A stretch of DNA of 64,000 nt, taken from the NCBI GenBank assembly GCA_963580455.1, contig OY756957.1:20811001-20875000 (forward strand), given 5' to 3'. The translations under genes and the position numbers were made by a program. Shown one piece after another: positions 43,405 to 55,107 of this stretch. The stretch comes from Euonymus europaeus (lineage: Eukaryota; Streptophyta; Magnoliopsida; Celastrales; Celastraceae). Position 1 is the stretch's first letter. Each line of letters opens with the position of its first letter. The notes below the pieces were generated by a model that ran no database searches, was not told where the DNA came from, and was given only the letters and a program-made list of their open reading frames with translations.

Positions 43405-44642
43405 TCAAGCATATCTCTCATCTCGCAAGTGCACAAATCGAATATAGTAGTATAACGAATGCAAATACGAGGTTGAATCCCACGAGGACAAGTAACAATT
43501 CAACTAAGATTACTTAACTTAACAATTAAAATAAAGCTTAACAATCTTGGATTTCAAGTAATGGAGAGGAATATTGGGATAATGATTTCATCACACAATC
43601 AGACTATGAGTAACAATTATGAAATATACAGATTCAATTCCAATTCAAAAGTTGATTCTTTACCCAAATATGTTGGTTCGTTCGGTCGCAGTGCCAACAC
43701 GTATCACTAACAAATGTTAATCCTATTTAGTCGTAGTTGTTAACACAAGGCTAATGACTCATTAAGTTCTAAAGAACTATAACAACCAATTAATCGTCTA
43801 ATCCGTGATCTCAGATTTGATAATTAATTTCCTCAATCTCAATTCCACTAAAACATGTGAATTTGGGTCGTTCCTTAGTTTTAGCTAGGTTAGTTCATAA
43901 GCATACTCAAATGGTGATCAAACATCTAAATACACTGCAAACTTGTAAGCATAGAGATTAAAGAGAAGAACTATAAACTGAATTTGCATAACAATAAATA
44001 TTAACTCATAATCCTTAAGATGTGGTTACATCACAATCCCAATAGAAAAGGGTTTAGTTACAAATCATGTTCAAGAACAAGAGATATGAAGTAATAAGAA
44101 CCATGAACTAGAGTAGAAGAAGAAGAAGAACCCCCTCAAATGGATGGAATGATCCTTCCGCAGCTTCCTTGGAGGATCTTGAAGAAGAAGAACAAAACCT
44201 GGCGTCTTTTCTCTTTTGCTTCAAAGCTATATCTATTGTGGCGTGTCTTCTTTGAAATGGTGGCCACCCCTTATAAAACAATATCCCTTGCATAACTTTT
44301 GACTTGATTCTCATAAATATCTGTAACTTACTATTTTTAGTGAGTTGCAAAAAAGTTAAAGTTACAGATTTTAATCATTTTTGCCCAGTAATGCTCGAGC
44401 GGTCTTAGATGCTCGAGCGTGTTGGCAGTGGAAAAATCTCTGGTTTATAATGACATTTTTAGCACGCTAGAGCGTGCTCTAGCGCTCGAGCGCCTCTTCT
44501 GCATCAGAAGTCCATTTTCACTTATTTTACATCACTTGGAGCATATTTCCTGAAATTCAAAATACCAAGGATTCTCATAGAAAATGTAATCTTTCCATCC
44601 ATTTATAGAAGATAACGTATGGAAATTAGAGCATTAAAGTGA
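43405..44642 (-). mobile_element. LTR-like block (probable solo LTR, gypsy-type) in the MULE
   Basis: The segment CTCGCAAGTGCACAAATCG then ACGAGGTTGAATCCCACGAG at 43433-43490 is a hallmark of long plant gypsy LTRs read on the minus strand. The other edge is near CACTAACA at 44640-44647, where the MULE terminal repeat resumes. No internal coding region is present. The duplication could not be fixed (TAACA near 43152 and 44643 is a candidate), so the left limit may be as far left as 43157. It carries CTCGAGCG / GCTAGAGCG palindromes at 44393-44505. Confidence 0.6.
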
Positions 44643-44925
44643 ATATAAAATGGATAGATCACTAACAAACAGTTCGATTCTCAACCTCACAATTACTCTG
44701 TTCTCAACTTGAATAACAATCAGTTCTCAACCAATGAAAAAACATGCATGTCTCAGATACTAAAAACAATTAAATTCTCAATAACTCCATATATGTTTAC
44801 AAAACTAAACCTACAAACCAATTTCAATGAATAATCAAACAAATTATGTTTGCATCACTTGAATCTAAGAATATAATCTAGTTCCTACTAAAATTCAAAA
44901 CTTCTATTTCATATGTCAATCCACA
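44640..44925 (-). repeat. Right long terminal inverted repeat of the MULE
   Basis: Reverse complement of 26666-26945. It includes GGTTGAGAACTG motifs near its inner end (44690-44740, written as TTCTCAACC). Confidence 0.85.
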
Positions 44926-45420
44926 TGGAAGGGACACAAAATACAAGTATAAGAGAGAAATTAAGAGAGAGAGAGTACCTCAGAGAGACACAAAGTGAGA
45001 GAGCACAGTAGAGAGATAGTGAAAGAGCACTGTAGAGAGAGAGTGTATGAGAGAGAACGGTAGAGAGAGATAGTGACAGAAAGCAAAACAACATTCTTCC
45101 TCTTCCTTAAAATGTCGATTTTCTAGCTTAGAGAGACATAGTTACAGTAGACAAAGTGAACTTTTGCTCAGGAGGTGTGAGGTGTGAAGAATGGTTTTCA
45201 ACATGAGAAGTGAAGGTTTTGACATCATTTTCTTATTTTTTAAGTTTTTTTTATTTGGTAAATGATTTTGGGGGGAAATGGTTTTTGAGGGTATGTAAGA
45301 AATTTTATAGGTCCAAAAGATTAGTTATAAAATTTTAAAAAATGTGGAGTTAAAGTTATAATTTGATGGTTAAAAAGGGTTATTTTTCAAAAAAACCCTA
45401 TATTCTTCGAAACAAAAGTT
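44926..45420. other. GA/CT-rich flank outside the right MULE inverted repeat
   Basis: Bases 44955-45085 hold imperfect repeats of GAGAGAG with GTAGAGAGAGAGTGTATGAG-like units (about 27 bp), and 45120-45420 is AT-rich. It may be the outer part of the MULE end or flanking DNA; no equivalent exists outside the left inverted repeat. Confidence 0.5.
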
Positions 45421-47242
45421 CGAATCATCACTTTTAAATGTTTATATTTTAGATTTGACAATTTAGAATTGTCACACATTTTTTACAATCATTCTACCTT
45501 TTGTTTTTAGGAAAAATATACCGTTAAAATCGTTAAGAAAATACATTACACATTTATGATTTTTTTGAAAAATTATTTCTCACTGCCCTCCGGAGTTCAC
45601 TGTAAACAGTTGAACCCGTTCATCAGGTTTTAATTTGATGGGGCTAATTGCAACCAATCAACACTCAATATCGTCTCCGTCTTGAAGGACCTCGGTCTCC
45701 TCTACTCCAACAATTATTACTGGATTCCTCTCTGTATTTAGTTTATGTCCCCTTTTCACTGGCATGTTCAGTAAATCTCTGTTTGGTTTACGTGTTATTT
45801 TTTGGGTACTGCATTCTTGATTTGCAACTATGCTATCAATTGCTAGGATGAGTTTTTATTTGAAATGCGTGGGAGACTCTTGAGTCCAATTTTTCAAAAA
45901 ATGTTATGTGTTTGAGAGGGTTTTGTATTAGGGTTTCCGGTGAAATGGGTTTTGAATTGTCCAAGTGAGATAATTTACCATTGCTAAGTCTATGTAAGGA
46001 GAGGAAAGAGTATACCAAAGCTGTCATGGATTGCCGGTATGAGCTGGCTCTATAGATGCAAGTACACTGCACTTGGAGATAGCAAGTAAAGATCTTGCAG
46101 CTGAAAATGGTAAGAACTGTATTCGGGGTGCCTCTGATTTTTTCCGAAGAAACAAGAAAATGATTGTACTCACAAAAGAGTGGATTTTTCTTTTTGTAAT
46201 GGGATGTAAATGGGAAAATGTGGGATGCATCTAGCCGTCACCTTTAATTTTGGCCAAGACCATCGGGAAAAAAAATTAACAAAAATTAACTTTGCAAGAA
46301 AATTTTGATTTGTATCATTAATTCAATGAACAGATTTCTTTACTTGTATGACTTAGATGTTGCATATTTCTCGGAAAAAAAGTAATTCGATTGATGAGAT
46401 TTATCATGATAAATTTGAAATCGATTGAATTGATTTAATCATTTTTTACTAGAGCGTATTTATTTGTGCCATAAGCGAGACCACTATCCCAATCCCAAAT
46501 AGGGGTGGAATAACAAATTTATACGAGGGCCAAAAAAAGTTTATGCAACGAAAAAAAAACAAAAAAAAAACACTCTGCTGTTTTTGATCGTGGAAGACGA
46601 TAAATAGCAAATCAGCCATTCAACATAGCAACTCTAAAGTCCTGCACCATATTGCCGTTCATTAGTCCGGACAAGTTTTGGTCGTGGCAAGACATAACTG
46701 TCACCATTTTGGAGGAAAAGTGATTTTAAGGTAGCAGAGTTAAAGTAGTCGCCTGTCCTCTTTCAATATCTGAGTGAGCAGCAGTCGTGGTTGGTAAAAA
46801 TCTCATCTTCAATTCATCATTGAAAACACACAATATCCAGATTGAACTTAACAAACAATGCAGTCTTCACAGGCATGGCATATTGACTGGAGAAAAGGCA
46901 AAAAGGTAAGAAACTGAGAATGAGATTAGTGCCAATAAAAATTTCCTACCAAATTACCAAAATCAAATGGTTTTTTTTTTAAAAAAAATCACTAGAGGAA
47001 TTCAGGTTTTTTATCCTAAAAAGCAAGATCAACTGAAGCTTAAAATATTTTTATGCAAGTAGTATGTCACCAAAATGAAATTTAAAACAGAATTCGGCTA
47101 CTTTGATGGTGTGCCAAACAAACATCATTATGATCTCACAATTATTATCACTCTAGCCAAAATATCAGTGAGCAGCACACAATAGAATACGAAACAGAAC
47201 AAAGTCTGCGAACTAACAGACAGTATCTCAGTCAGAAAGATC
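45421..47242. other. Intergenic region downstream of eIF2-beta; nothing recognised
   Basis: AT-rich with short random frames on both strands. No missing kinesin motor exon and no transposon end was recognised. The last 100-150 bases (about 47100-47242) are likely the 3' UTR of the minus-strand eIF2-beta gene. Confidence 0.5.
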
Positions 47243-50200
47243 TTAAGTCTCCGCTTTCCTACGACCAACACGAGCAACAAAGCCAGCTTTGATTGGTGCA
47301 ACTGAACGACCAGAGCCACACTGCAAAAGCACAAGGGGTAAAAAATAATTAAGAACTCCAGGAACAGAAAACCAACCTCTGAATATAAAAAACCCATATG
47401 AAACTTGGGGACCAAATCATCTTATATCGAATGTTGCAAAACCTTTAATAAACACTATGCTTAAGAAATACACCAATCACTGTAAATAAACGAGAATCAC
47501 ATTCACGTCTCAATAGATGTAAAGAATCTTCTTTACATTATATGATCTCTTCAGAAAGGAAAACATTGACATTGCTGACAAAAGTGTAGTTTTTTTACTT
47601 GTACAATATACACATATTGACATAACAGAGGAGTGATTACACATATAGGAGATGTTACCTTCTCACATCTGAGAAAGAAGAGACGATTCTCCTTTGAGAG
47701 TATTGTGTCAGGACTTTTGCACCCAATGCAAATGACATACTCGTCTGAAAACATGAACATGTACATTAGTAATAGAAGTGCAAACATTTATGAGATAAGG
47801 TCTTTATTTAGACAGTTATTTATCTATAGACATTGCAAAAACCAAATTTGTTGTTAAATCTGATACTTACTGATATATCGACGCAAGATCCCTTCAAAAT
47901 TTTTGGGGGCAAATCTACCCTTAACAATCAACCTTTGCTGCCCATCAAGAGATCCACTAGTTCCCAACTCAGCCAGCAAGAAAGCCATGACATGTTCTGC
48001 CTGCCGATGCATCCTGGCAACAAAAAGGGAGACTAAAATTAGAGCAATTTAAATTTCTTGATTTCCAAATACAAGGCACCGACCTACAGTACATTTATAT
48101 CTGTATTCAAAAGACCCAACATTCATGATGCATTAAAGCATTTAACAAGATTGGTAACTCATTTGATGGATAAAATCATTCTAATATTTGCTTAGCAAAG
48201 AGGCAAAAGGCTTTTGCATCGTCTTGAAGGCATCAAGTCAACCAAAAAATACTTTCAAATGAATGACCATGCAGATTGTAATAACTAACCTTACCACAAA
48301 AATGTTCTTAAAAAAATGAAATCCTCATACAGCATTAGTCAAGGCCAGAAAACACCGTTGGGTCAGCCAACAACTTCAAATAACTATGGAGTGAAGCAAC
48401 ATGATATAGAGATATTACCAATTATAAATGTCAAGTTGGTGTCTATAAATTGAACCATTTTAAGGCAATCAAGAATCTCCAACAGTATTATTAAACAATA
48501 GATAAATATCACACGTGATGATAGTCGACAATAGGATTATTTGCAAATTTAGCATCCTACACATATGATTCCATGTCAGACTTGACAAATTGTAACAATC
48601 AAGTAATCGAAAGGCATAAATACTTAAAACGATGTGCATAATCATTTTGGTCCATATTTGTAATAACCAAATGGCAGAAAGAAAAACATTGTGCACTTTA
48701 TCATTAAAATATGCACCACTTCAGACACTAAAAATTAAATAAACAACAGAAGACAAAAGAGCCAGATCATACGTCCTGCAAAGATCCATGAAATTCACAA
48801 AAACAGTCTTCTTTGTGCCCTCACGAAGAACTTGTGGAGGCCTCATCACTGTTCTACGCCTATCTCCAGCGAGTTCAGGATTATTTTCACGTAATATGTT
48901 GAACACCCGACCAAGAAGCTGAACACAAAATAGAAGGATATGGAAAATATCAGCAATCCAACAGAAATATTGAAATCAGTAACATAATTCTTTTCCAAGC
49001 TACTAAAGAGGATGCACATAGAACTCCATGACAGACATTTAAATGGGCACAATAAACATTAATGCAAGCTGCGGAGTGTGTTCCAGACAAGTTGGAAGTA
49101 AAGAAACAGCCTATCTTTCAAAATTTTAGAATCCGCTTCTACTTCCTCAAAAAAACGATTGGCAAAACCTTAGATTTTTTTGATACAACAAATTTCACCC
49201 CACTCGAGTGGGAGGCATGAGTGTGCAGAGCGCAGTGCCTAGGCAAGCTACCTGTGGCAGTGGCCAAGGGGCGCAATGCTCTAAATCCCGCATCACCAAG
49301 GGAAAGAACTAAAATACATAATATAATTAGTCAAACTTCAAAACTAGTAACAACTGGTTTTCCTAGGGCTAAACTAGTATGGGCCAATAATAGGCCTAGG
49401 AGGAAAATTTGTGTGGGCTGGCCTAAAGCAGATAAAGTATTACAAGTTGGAGGGGAATGATATTACCAAAAAAAAAAAAAAACCAAATCGCCGAATCTTT
49501 TTCATTTCCGCTGCTGGTATTACTAGAGCTACTTGCTCTATTTTAAAAAGTTAAACACGCGAATAATGCATCAATTGCAGTTGCAGGACCCAACCACACA
49601 GACTAGGCTTATTTAAATCATCTTGAGAAAACCCACTCGTGATCTGCACTAGTGTAGATGAGCCAACTATCCATAATTAGTTTAGGTGCTGTGCAACTCT
49701 GTCAGGGCCGAACCCCAACTAAATATACCAAGCTTACTTACACCCTCCCCCAAAAAGCGCCTACTTGATCATGACTAAACTGTCTTTGTACATGAACCCA
49801 CTGTCCATGCTCCAGTGTGATGGTATGCAATCTGTAATGACCACCCAACAATACATACGAAGCTCACTCACCACCCTCTCACCAAAAATTCACTCTTGAA
49901 CTTCACCAAAGTAAACTGCCTTTATCTATGCATTTTACACACTCTATGTTTGGTGATAGACCATTTCCTCAGAATCGAGATTTTAGATTCCCATCTAACC
50001 AGTGACTCCTTGACAGATCATTAAAAGACCTTTGAAGAATCAGACATTACATGTCTAGGTTAAAACCATAGTTACCAGGAACGGTTGAACCACCCTTGTT
50101 CCCTGAATTGGGACAGTCGTCCCGGAACGGGGTACGATAGCGACCTGGGACGTCCGGGAACGCGACTTGGGACGCACAAATTGGCGTCCCAAAAACTTTG

Positions 50201-51928
50201 CAATGGAAAGTGGAATTTTTTAATGTTTATCAGGAGTAGGTAAAACTTTATAATAGAAATTAGAATTTTTTAATGACGTCCCAAAAACTTTGCAATGGAA
50301 AGTGGAATTTTTTAATGTTTATCAGGAGTAGGTAAAACTTTACAATGGAAATTGGATTTTTTAATGTTTATCAGGAGTAGATAAAACTTTACAATGGAAA
50401 TTGAAATTTTTTAATGTTTATCGTGTAAAACAAAATTTTGTATTTATTGGGATTAGCCATTTGGTATTAAAGTTGCTATGGGAATTGTCATTTCTTAAAG
50501 TCAAAGATTATTTTTGTTTTAATTTTTTAATTTATTTAATTGTGATTGGAGATTCATTAAAAATCTTTCCGATAAATAACTTTTATTTCTTTGAAACCAA
50601 AATTTTCCCGCCTTATTGCAAAATGAATAAAAAAAATATAATTGATTAGTGGTGACCCGAACAATTTTTCAAACCGTACCGCGTTCCCAACTAGTGTACC
50701 AATTAAGTATACCCCCCAACGTACCAAAATTAATCAAGTACCGTACTCCGTTCCCGTACCCGTACCATGACCTGGAGCGTACCACGTTCCTGGTAACATT
50801 GGTTAAAACATGTAATTGCCAGACAGAGGTAGCCTGACAATACCCTATTAACCATACTGTATTTGAAAATTTCCATTTTCACATCATTGATTGTAAAATC
50901 CATTACATGCAAAAACATGTGTACATTGGTAGGGAACAGTCAATTGGATCTCAAAACACAAATTAGCCAATTTTTAAAAACCTAAAAGTTTACCTCAATA
51001 TTTTTGAATGCAAATCTATGCGCTGAAGAATATAAAATACCTCCTCATATTCATAATCTCGATCACTTCCTTCCCAAGGATAACGCGGTCGTAGATCAAT
51101 TGCTTCTGCTTCTTCATCCTGGCCAGAATGCTCTAAGTTACCCAAAAAAAATACATTTAGATTCTTGAAACGAAGAGAAAAATATATATGAAGAAACTAG
51201 CTTTTTTCCCTAGTTTACAAGGAAACTTATAGCAAAAGGATGAGATTTTTTTTACCATCCAAATCTTCTAAAGCATCCCCAATTTCTTCATTTAATATAC
51301 TGGTTTCTACCTACAATAGTACAGCAGGGATTGCATCTCACTTCCAGCTAACAAAATAATAGATAAAGTAAAAAATTCAGTAATTTTAGAAGAAGAAGAA
51401 GAAAAATGCTTACCGGCTTCTTTTTCTTCTTTTTGTTCATGCCAGCAAACGTATTTTCAATACCATCAGAAACTGCAAAGAGAGGGTTAAAAAAAAGATA
51501 TGGAACGATAGCTAACGGTTCACCAAGCAAACCTAAATACAAATGTTAGAAGATAACACTGCAAACAAACATAAGGTTTTTATAGGGATACCTGATAACG
51601 ATTCAGTTTTCTCAGCTAGTTTGTCCGCAGAATCATCCGCAGAATCCTGTACCACAACCTTCTTCTTCTTCTTCTTCTTGGTAGGATCGAAGGAGGCAAG
51701 CTGCAAAGAAAATCTAGTCAATAAAAAAACATCTAGCAATGTCCAGGTAAGCCACTTGTACATACAAGGAATAAGGCCAATGTTCTTCTTAAATATCTTT
51801 TTGGTCTCCAGATAAAAAATTAATTCTAACCCTATCTGCCATTGCATCATAAATTAGTAACAGAAAAGAAAAGGAAAAAAACTTACCTCTACCACCTCCT
51901 CCTTCAAATCTTGAGCTTTGTCAGCCAT
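47243..51928 (-). CDS. EIF2 BETA: Eukaryotic translation initiation factor 2 subunit beta
   Basis: Nine coding exons on the minus strand join in consistent phase: 51928-51887, 51700-51592, 51472-51414, 51310-51256, 51132-51041, 48918-48773, 48013-47871, 47744-47659 and 47320-47243. They encode 269 residues, close to the known plant length of about 268. Features are lysine blocks K22-K28 and K64-K69 (binding sites for eIF5 and eIF2B-epsilon in the family), the central domain ([40 protein letters not shown]), and a C-terminal zinc ribbon with Cys 221, 224, 242 and 245 before [19 protein letters not shown]. The protein works in the eIF2 ternary complex that delivers initiator Met-tRNA to the 40S ribosome. 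All splice sites are GT/AG and no lesion is seen, so the gene is presumably functional. Confidence 0.97.
49196..49470. other. GC-richer insertion-like patch in an eIF2-beta intron
   Basis: Inside the 2.1-kb intron between coding exons 5 and 6 a 270-bp patch is markedly richer in G and C than its surroundings. It contains GCCTAGGC-like words (GTGCCTAGGCAAGC, AATAGGCCTAGGAGG) and ends in an A run of 13 or more. The poly(A)-like end suggests a retroposed or SINE-like sequence, but no family was recognised. Confidence 0.35.
50067..50801. mobile_element. hAT-type non-autonomous element (MITE) in eIF2-beta intron
   Basis: The terminal inverted repeats are CATAGTTACCAGGAACG at 50067 and, on the other strand, CAATGTTACCAGGAACG ending at 50801. 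GTTAAAAC is duplicated exactly on both sides (50059-50066 and 50802-50809). An 8-bp duplication with CA-type ends fits the hAT superfamily. The 735-bp element has no coding capacity. It carries a tandem block of about four ~55-bp units (50190-50425) and many GTACC/GGTAC and GTTCC words. Confidence 0.92.
50190..50425. repeat. Tandem ~55-bp repeats inside the hAT MITE
   Basis: Units share AAAACTTT(A/G)CAATGGAAA followed by GGAATTTTTTAATGTTTATC and AGGAGTAG(G/A)TAAAAC. The first repeats also share the word GTCCCAAAAACTTTGCAATGG. Confidence 0.85.
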
Positions 51929-51932
51929 GATT

Positions 51933-54655
51933 ACTGCAACAAATTTTTTACTTGGAAATAAATTAGCATAGACACAACCAACCTTTTAAACTTTAAGTAA
52001 AAAGGTCATGTCCGTAAAAGACAAAAAACGCCCATAATACTCTCCTCTCCAATGTTACAAATTATACATCTGTGGAAAACTTCACATCTTATACTTAAAT
52101 GCAAACAGAATAATTATTCATCCCCAACTTCTAAAGGCAAACCTCACCCCTACCCTGTACACCTCAGAGCCACTATTCAACTAAATAGTAAATACCCATA
52201 AATAAATTCAAGTAAATACTTTGAAATAAATTCGTCAACCAGTCACTTTCTTTCCCTGAATGGAAAATGTTAGAACTAATAAATCAACGTGCAAATTTCA
52301 ATTAATCACTGTAAAAAAGATACAGAAAAAAGACTATTATGTTTTTCTTACAAGTTACAAGACATCTTGAAGACAGTGACTCAGCTTAACAAGTTATCGA
52401 ATGACAAATAGCACCTATATATCGGCATTTTCATCAAGCAACCAAAAGAAATACCCTAGGATCCAATCCATCTAAAGAAGCTCGGTGCACATTACCAGCG
52501 AAACAAAAGACACCATCACAAAATAACTACCCCGTAAAAAAAACCAGGAAAGAGAAAAAGGGACAGACAACTGAAATAACAATGCCAATTACTTCAATTA
52601 AAGGAAGCAAACCTAGGTTTCAACAACTCACACGTAAAAATACAGTTTTCTCGCAGTTTCTTATGCTTTCTAAGAAACCGAACCGACCCTAAAAAGACAA
52701 ATAGTATGTATTACTAATTGGTGGAAATGGAATACGAGAGAATCCTTAAATTGAGAAGGATTTTTGCCCTTCTAAATGGGTAATCCCATGATCCCATCTC
52801 AGGTGCAAGACTGCAAGGATGCACAGCACCTTATATGGGTGGGATTGAAGGCTTGAAGCCAAAATATAAGAGAAATAGGAGACTTTTTTTATTAATTTTA
52901 TCAATTATTTGAAATTATTACTCTCTGCTTGGCAAAATAGACGGTAGCGGAAATAAGGTGTTTTTAAAGTGCCGGTTTTGACCAGTTATGAGGGTAGCGG
53001 TTTTGGGTGTTTTTAGTAGCAGTTTTTAAAACAGTCTATTCCATTGCTTGGGGAAACATTGAGGCACCGGTTCTGAAAAGGCTTTATAAGATTAAATTAC
53101 ATATATACCCATACAAATAAAGTCCAAAAAGGCTGTCCAGCCTCACTCATAAGCATGATAAGAAATCAGTGTAGCATTCTATTCATAACTTTAATTTTAT
53201 TGTTCTTTCATAACTAATTAAATTAAGAGGCAACGGTATGCATTTGTCTTAAACAGTACACATAGCTTTACTATGCTATAAATTAGCATTCTGTCACCCT
53301 CCTGTTACAATTTCATGCAGTGTAGTTGTCATAAGTTAAAGTCAAAATCACCCTCCTGTTATGGAACCAAATCGTTTTGCTCTTTCAAAGTACACTTGAA
53401 CCTATGTGATTAAGTAAACTGAAATAAAATAAAATCAATAAGTGCATTGTCCATCAGAAAATTGATATCACAAACATAATCAGTTCATCAATTCATACAA
53501 CTTAGAAACTATTAAAAATCAGTCCATACCAATCACAAACATAATCAGTAGAAGCAACATCATATGTATATGATGCACACAAATGGACGTATAAATGATC
53601 ATTTCATCAATGTTAAAACCATGACGGTTGGGCATCTAACAAGTAATACCACAAGAAAAAAAATTAAATTATTATATATTACCAAGAAAAAAATCACATT
53701 TGGCATTCATACATATCATATGATAACTCCATGCTACTGAACACATTATCTATTGATCAGTTTGTAGAGATTATTTGATCTCAATCCATTCGTAATGGTC
53801 AAGTGAATGTTCCCAACCTATTTCCCAATCTGGAATCTCACTTTGTCATAAACACACAAGTCAACTCACAGACCAATAATAAAAGCCTTATTGATTATTT
53901 TTCAGTTTTTGATCTGTTGGGAGAGCATTTTCTCTACTTGACTAGGAACTTATGCTGCATAGAGAGAAGAACCAGTAAACAACGCAGCAAGAGAAGCAAA
54001 AGAAGTTGGACAATTTTGATCTCTGTTTGCTTAATTCACCTATAACATTTGATTGCCACCCAACTACCCAAGTTCATATGTCATCAATCTATTTTAAGTA
54101 AAAACCCACAAGAATCAATGCTCTTCACACACAAGCAAACAACTTAACTAGTATAATAAGTATATGCAATGTTGTTCAGGGAAAGAAAAAAAACCCTTTG
54201 GAGAACCAAACACATTCTTCCATCCACCACCAGCATATAACTCACAAGAAGCACACTCAATTTCAAATTTATGTAAACCTCACATAAGTATCGATTGTTG
54301 AGTATTAACTTCAAAATCACAAATTGAAAATAAATAATCAACAAAATTATTAAACTGCCCAATCTTCTTTCTTATACAAAACGCATACAACATTCACCCC
54401 AAGATAAATCACCCAGCAAAACCAACAAATTCAGAACCAGTGAAATCATACCTTGAAATCGATCTTGAAACAAGATGCACGAAATCAATCTCTGGGAAGA
54501 AAAGAGAAGAAATCAGCCGGAGAATTAGAGAAGAAACGAGCAGGACGAAGCAAAAAGCAGAGAAGCACTCACCGAGATAGCTGAAACGGAGAGGAGGAGA
54601 AGCAGAGCCTGAGTACGCGAGACTGCGCGAGGGAGATGTGGGAAAAAGAAGGGAG
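51933..54655 (-). other. 5' UTR exons and introns of eIF2-beta
   Basis: Two non-coding exons are predicted by splice signals on the minus strand: one ending in ATCTCG|GTGAG at 54573 (start near 54655), and a 40-nt exon 54491-54452 (CCCAG| acceptor, CAAG|GTATG donor). The start exon opens at 51933 after TTGCAG, five bases before the ATG. The intron between (51934-54451) is AT-rich and holds no recognised element. Introns in the 5' UTR are common in plant translation genes. Confidence 0.7.
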
Positions 54656-55107
54656 TTGCTTAGGTCAGGGGCAATGAAGTCATAAAAATTGAACCCATTT
54701 ACCGGTCAAATTGGGGGATTGGGGTTGCTACAATTCATAACAAATAGCACGGTCAACTTTTTTTAAAATTTCAACCGTTCCTTTAATTCATTGGATTGTA
54801 ATATTGCCACGTTATCATTAAAACTTTGGGTTTCCCTTCAATGTAAAATTGCTCTCGTTTTCAAGCAAAATTTTCCCTCTGTTCGTTACTTCTTTCTAAA
54901 AAATGAAGAACGCCCCTTCCATTCTCAATGGAGTGACTCCATCTTGGCTAAAATCTCTGAAGTGCGGTTGTAACTTTTGAGAGGAGCAGCTTTTTCATCC
55001 CTTGGTTTGGAGACTTCCGTTTATTTCATTGATTTTTTTTGCCTCCTAAGAGAATCGTTATTCCACCGTTTTAATCATTGTCAATTCCTTTTACATGCAT
55101 TATGTAG
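54656..55107. promoter_or_regulatory. Probable promoter region of eIF2-beta (minus) and upstream of FAR1 fragment (plus)
   Basis: This is the only gap between the predicted first exon of eIF2-beta and the FAR1-type fragment on the opposite strand, so it should hold the eIF2-beta promoter. No definite TATA box was assigned. An open frame of 60 codons (54791-54973, plus) is unrecognised. Confidence 0.4.

Larger units (their letters stand above)
26666..44925. mobile_element. Degraded Mutator-like (MULE) transposon with Ulp1 gene, hosting nested retrotransposons
   Basis: A left segment (26666 to about 26945) matches the reverse complement of a right segment (about 44640-44920) at roughly 94% by eye over 270 bp, which gives long terminal inverted repeats. 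Inside are a rightward Ulp1-type protease relic (about 27440-29330) and a leftward mudrA-type N-terminal domain (about 42014-42313). That converging pair is found in Ulp1-carrying MULEs. Non-coding parts are filled with GGTTGAGAACTG repeats. The central transposase is missing. An Athila solo LTR, an Athila element and an LTR-like block are inserted. The outermost ends and the 9-bp duplication were not found: sequence outside the inverted repeats differs on the two sides. Confidence 0.78.

Noticed and set aside
44955..45085. GAGAGA-rich segment as a host promoter element
   Set aside because: It is a simple-sequence repeat beside the MULE end, with no gene start nearby that would use it.
47128..47857. 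Several 60-95-codon frames on both strands over the eIF2-beta exons
   Set aside because: They are shadows or intron read-through of the spliced eIF2-beta gene.
52921..53100. Possible MITE with TGCTTGGCAAA and TTGCTTGGGGAAA words
   Set aside because: The two words are in the same orientation, and no inverted ends or target duplication could be found.
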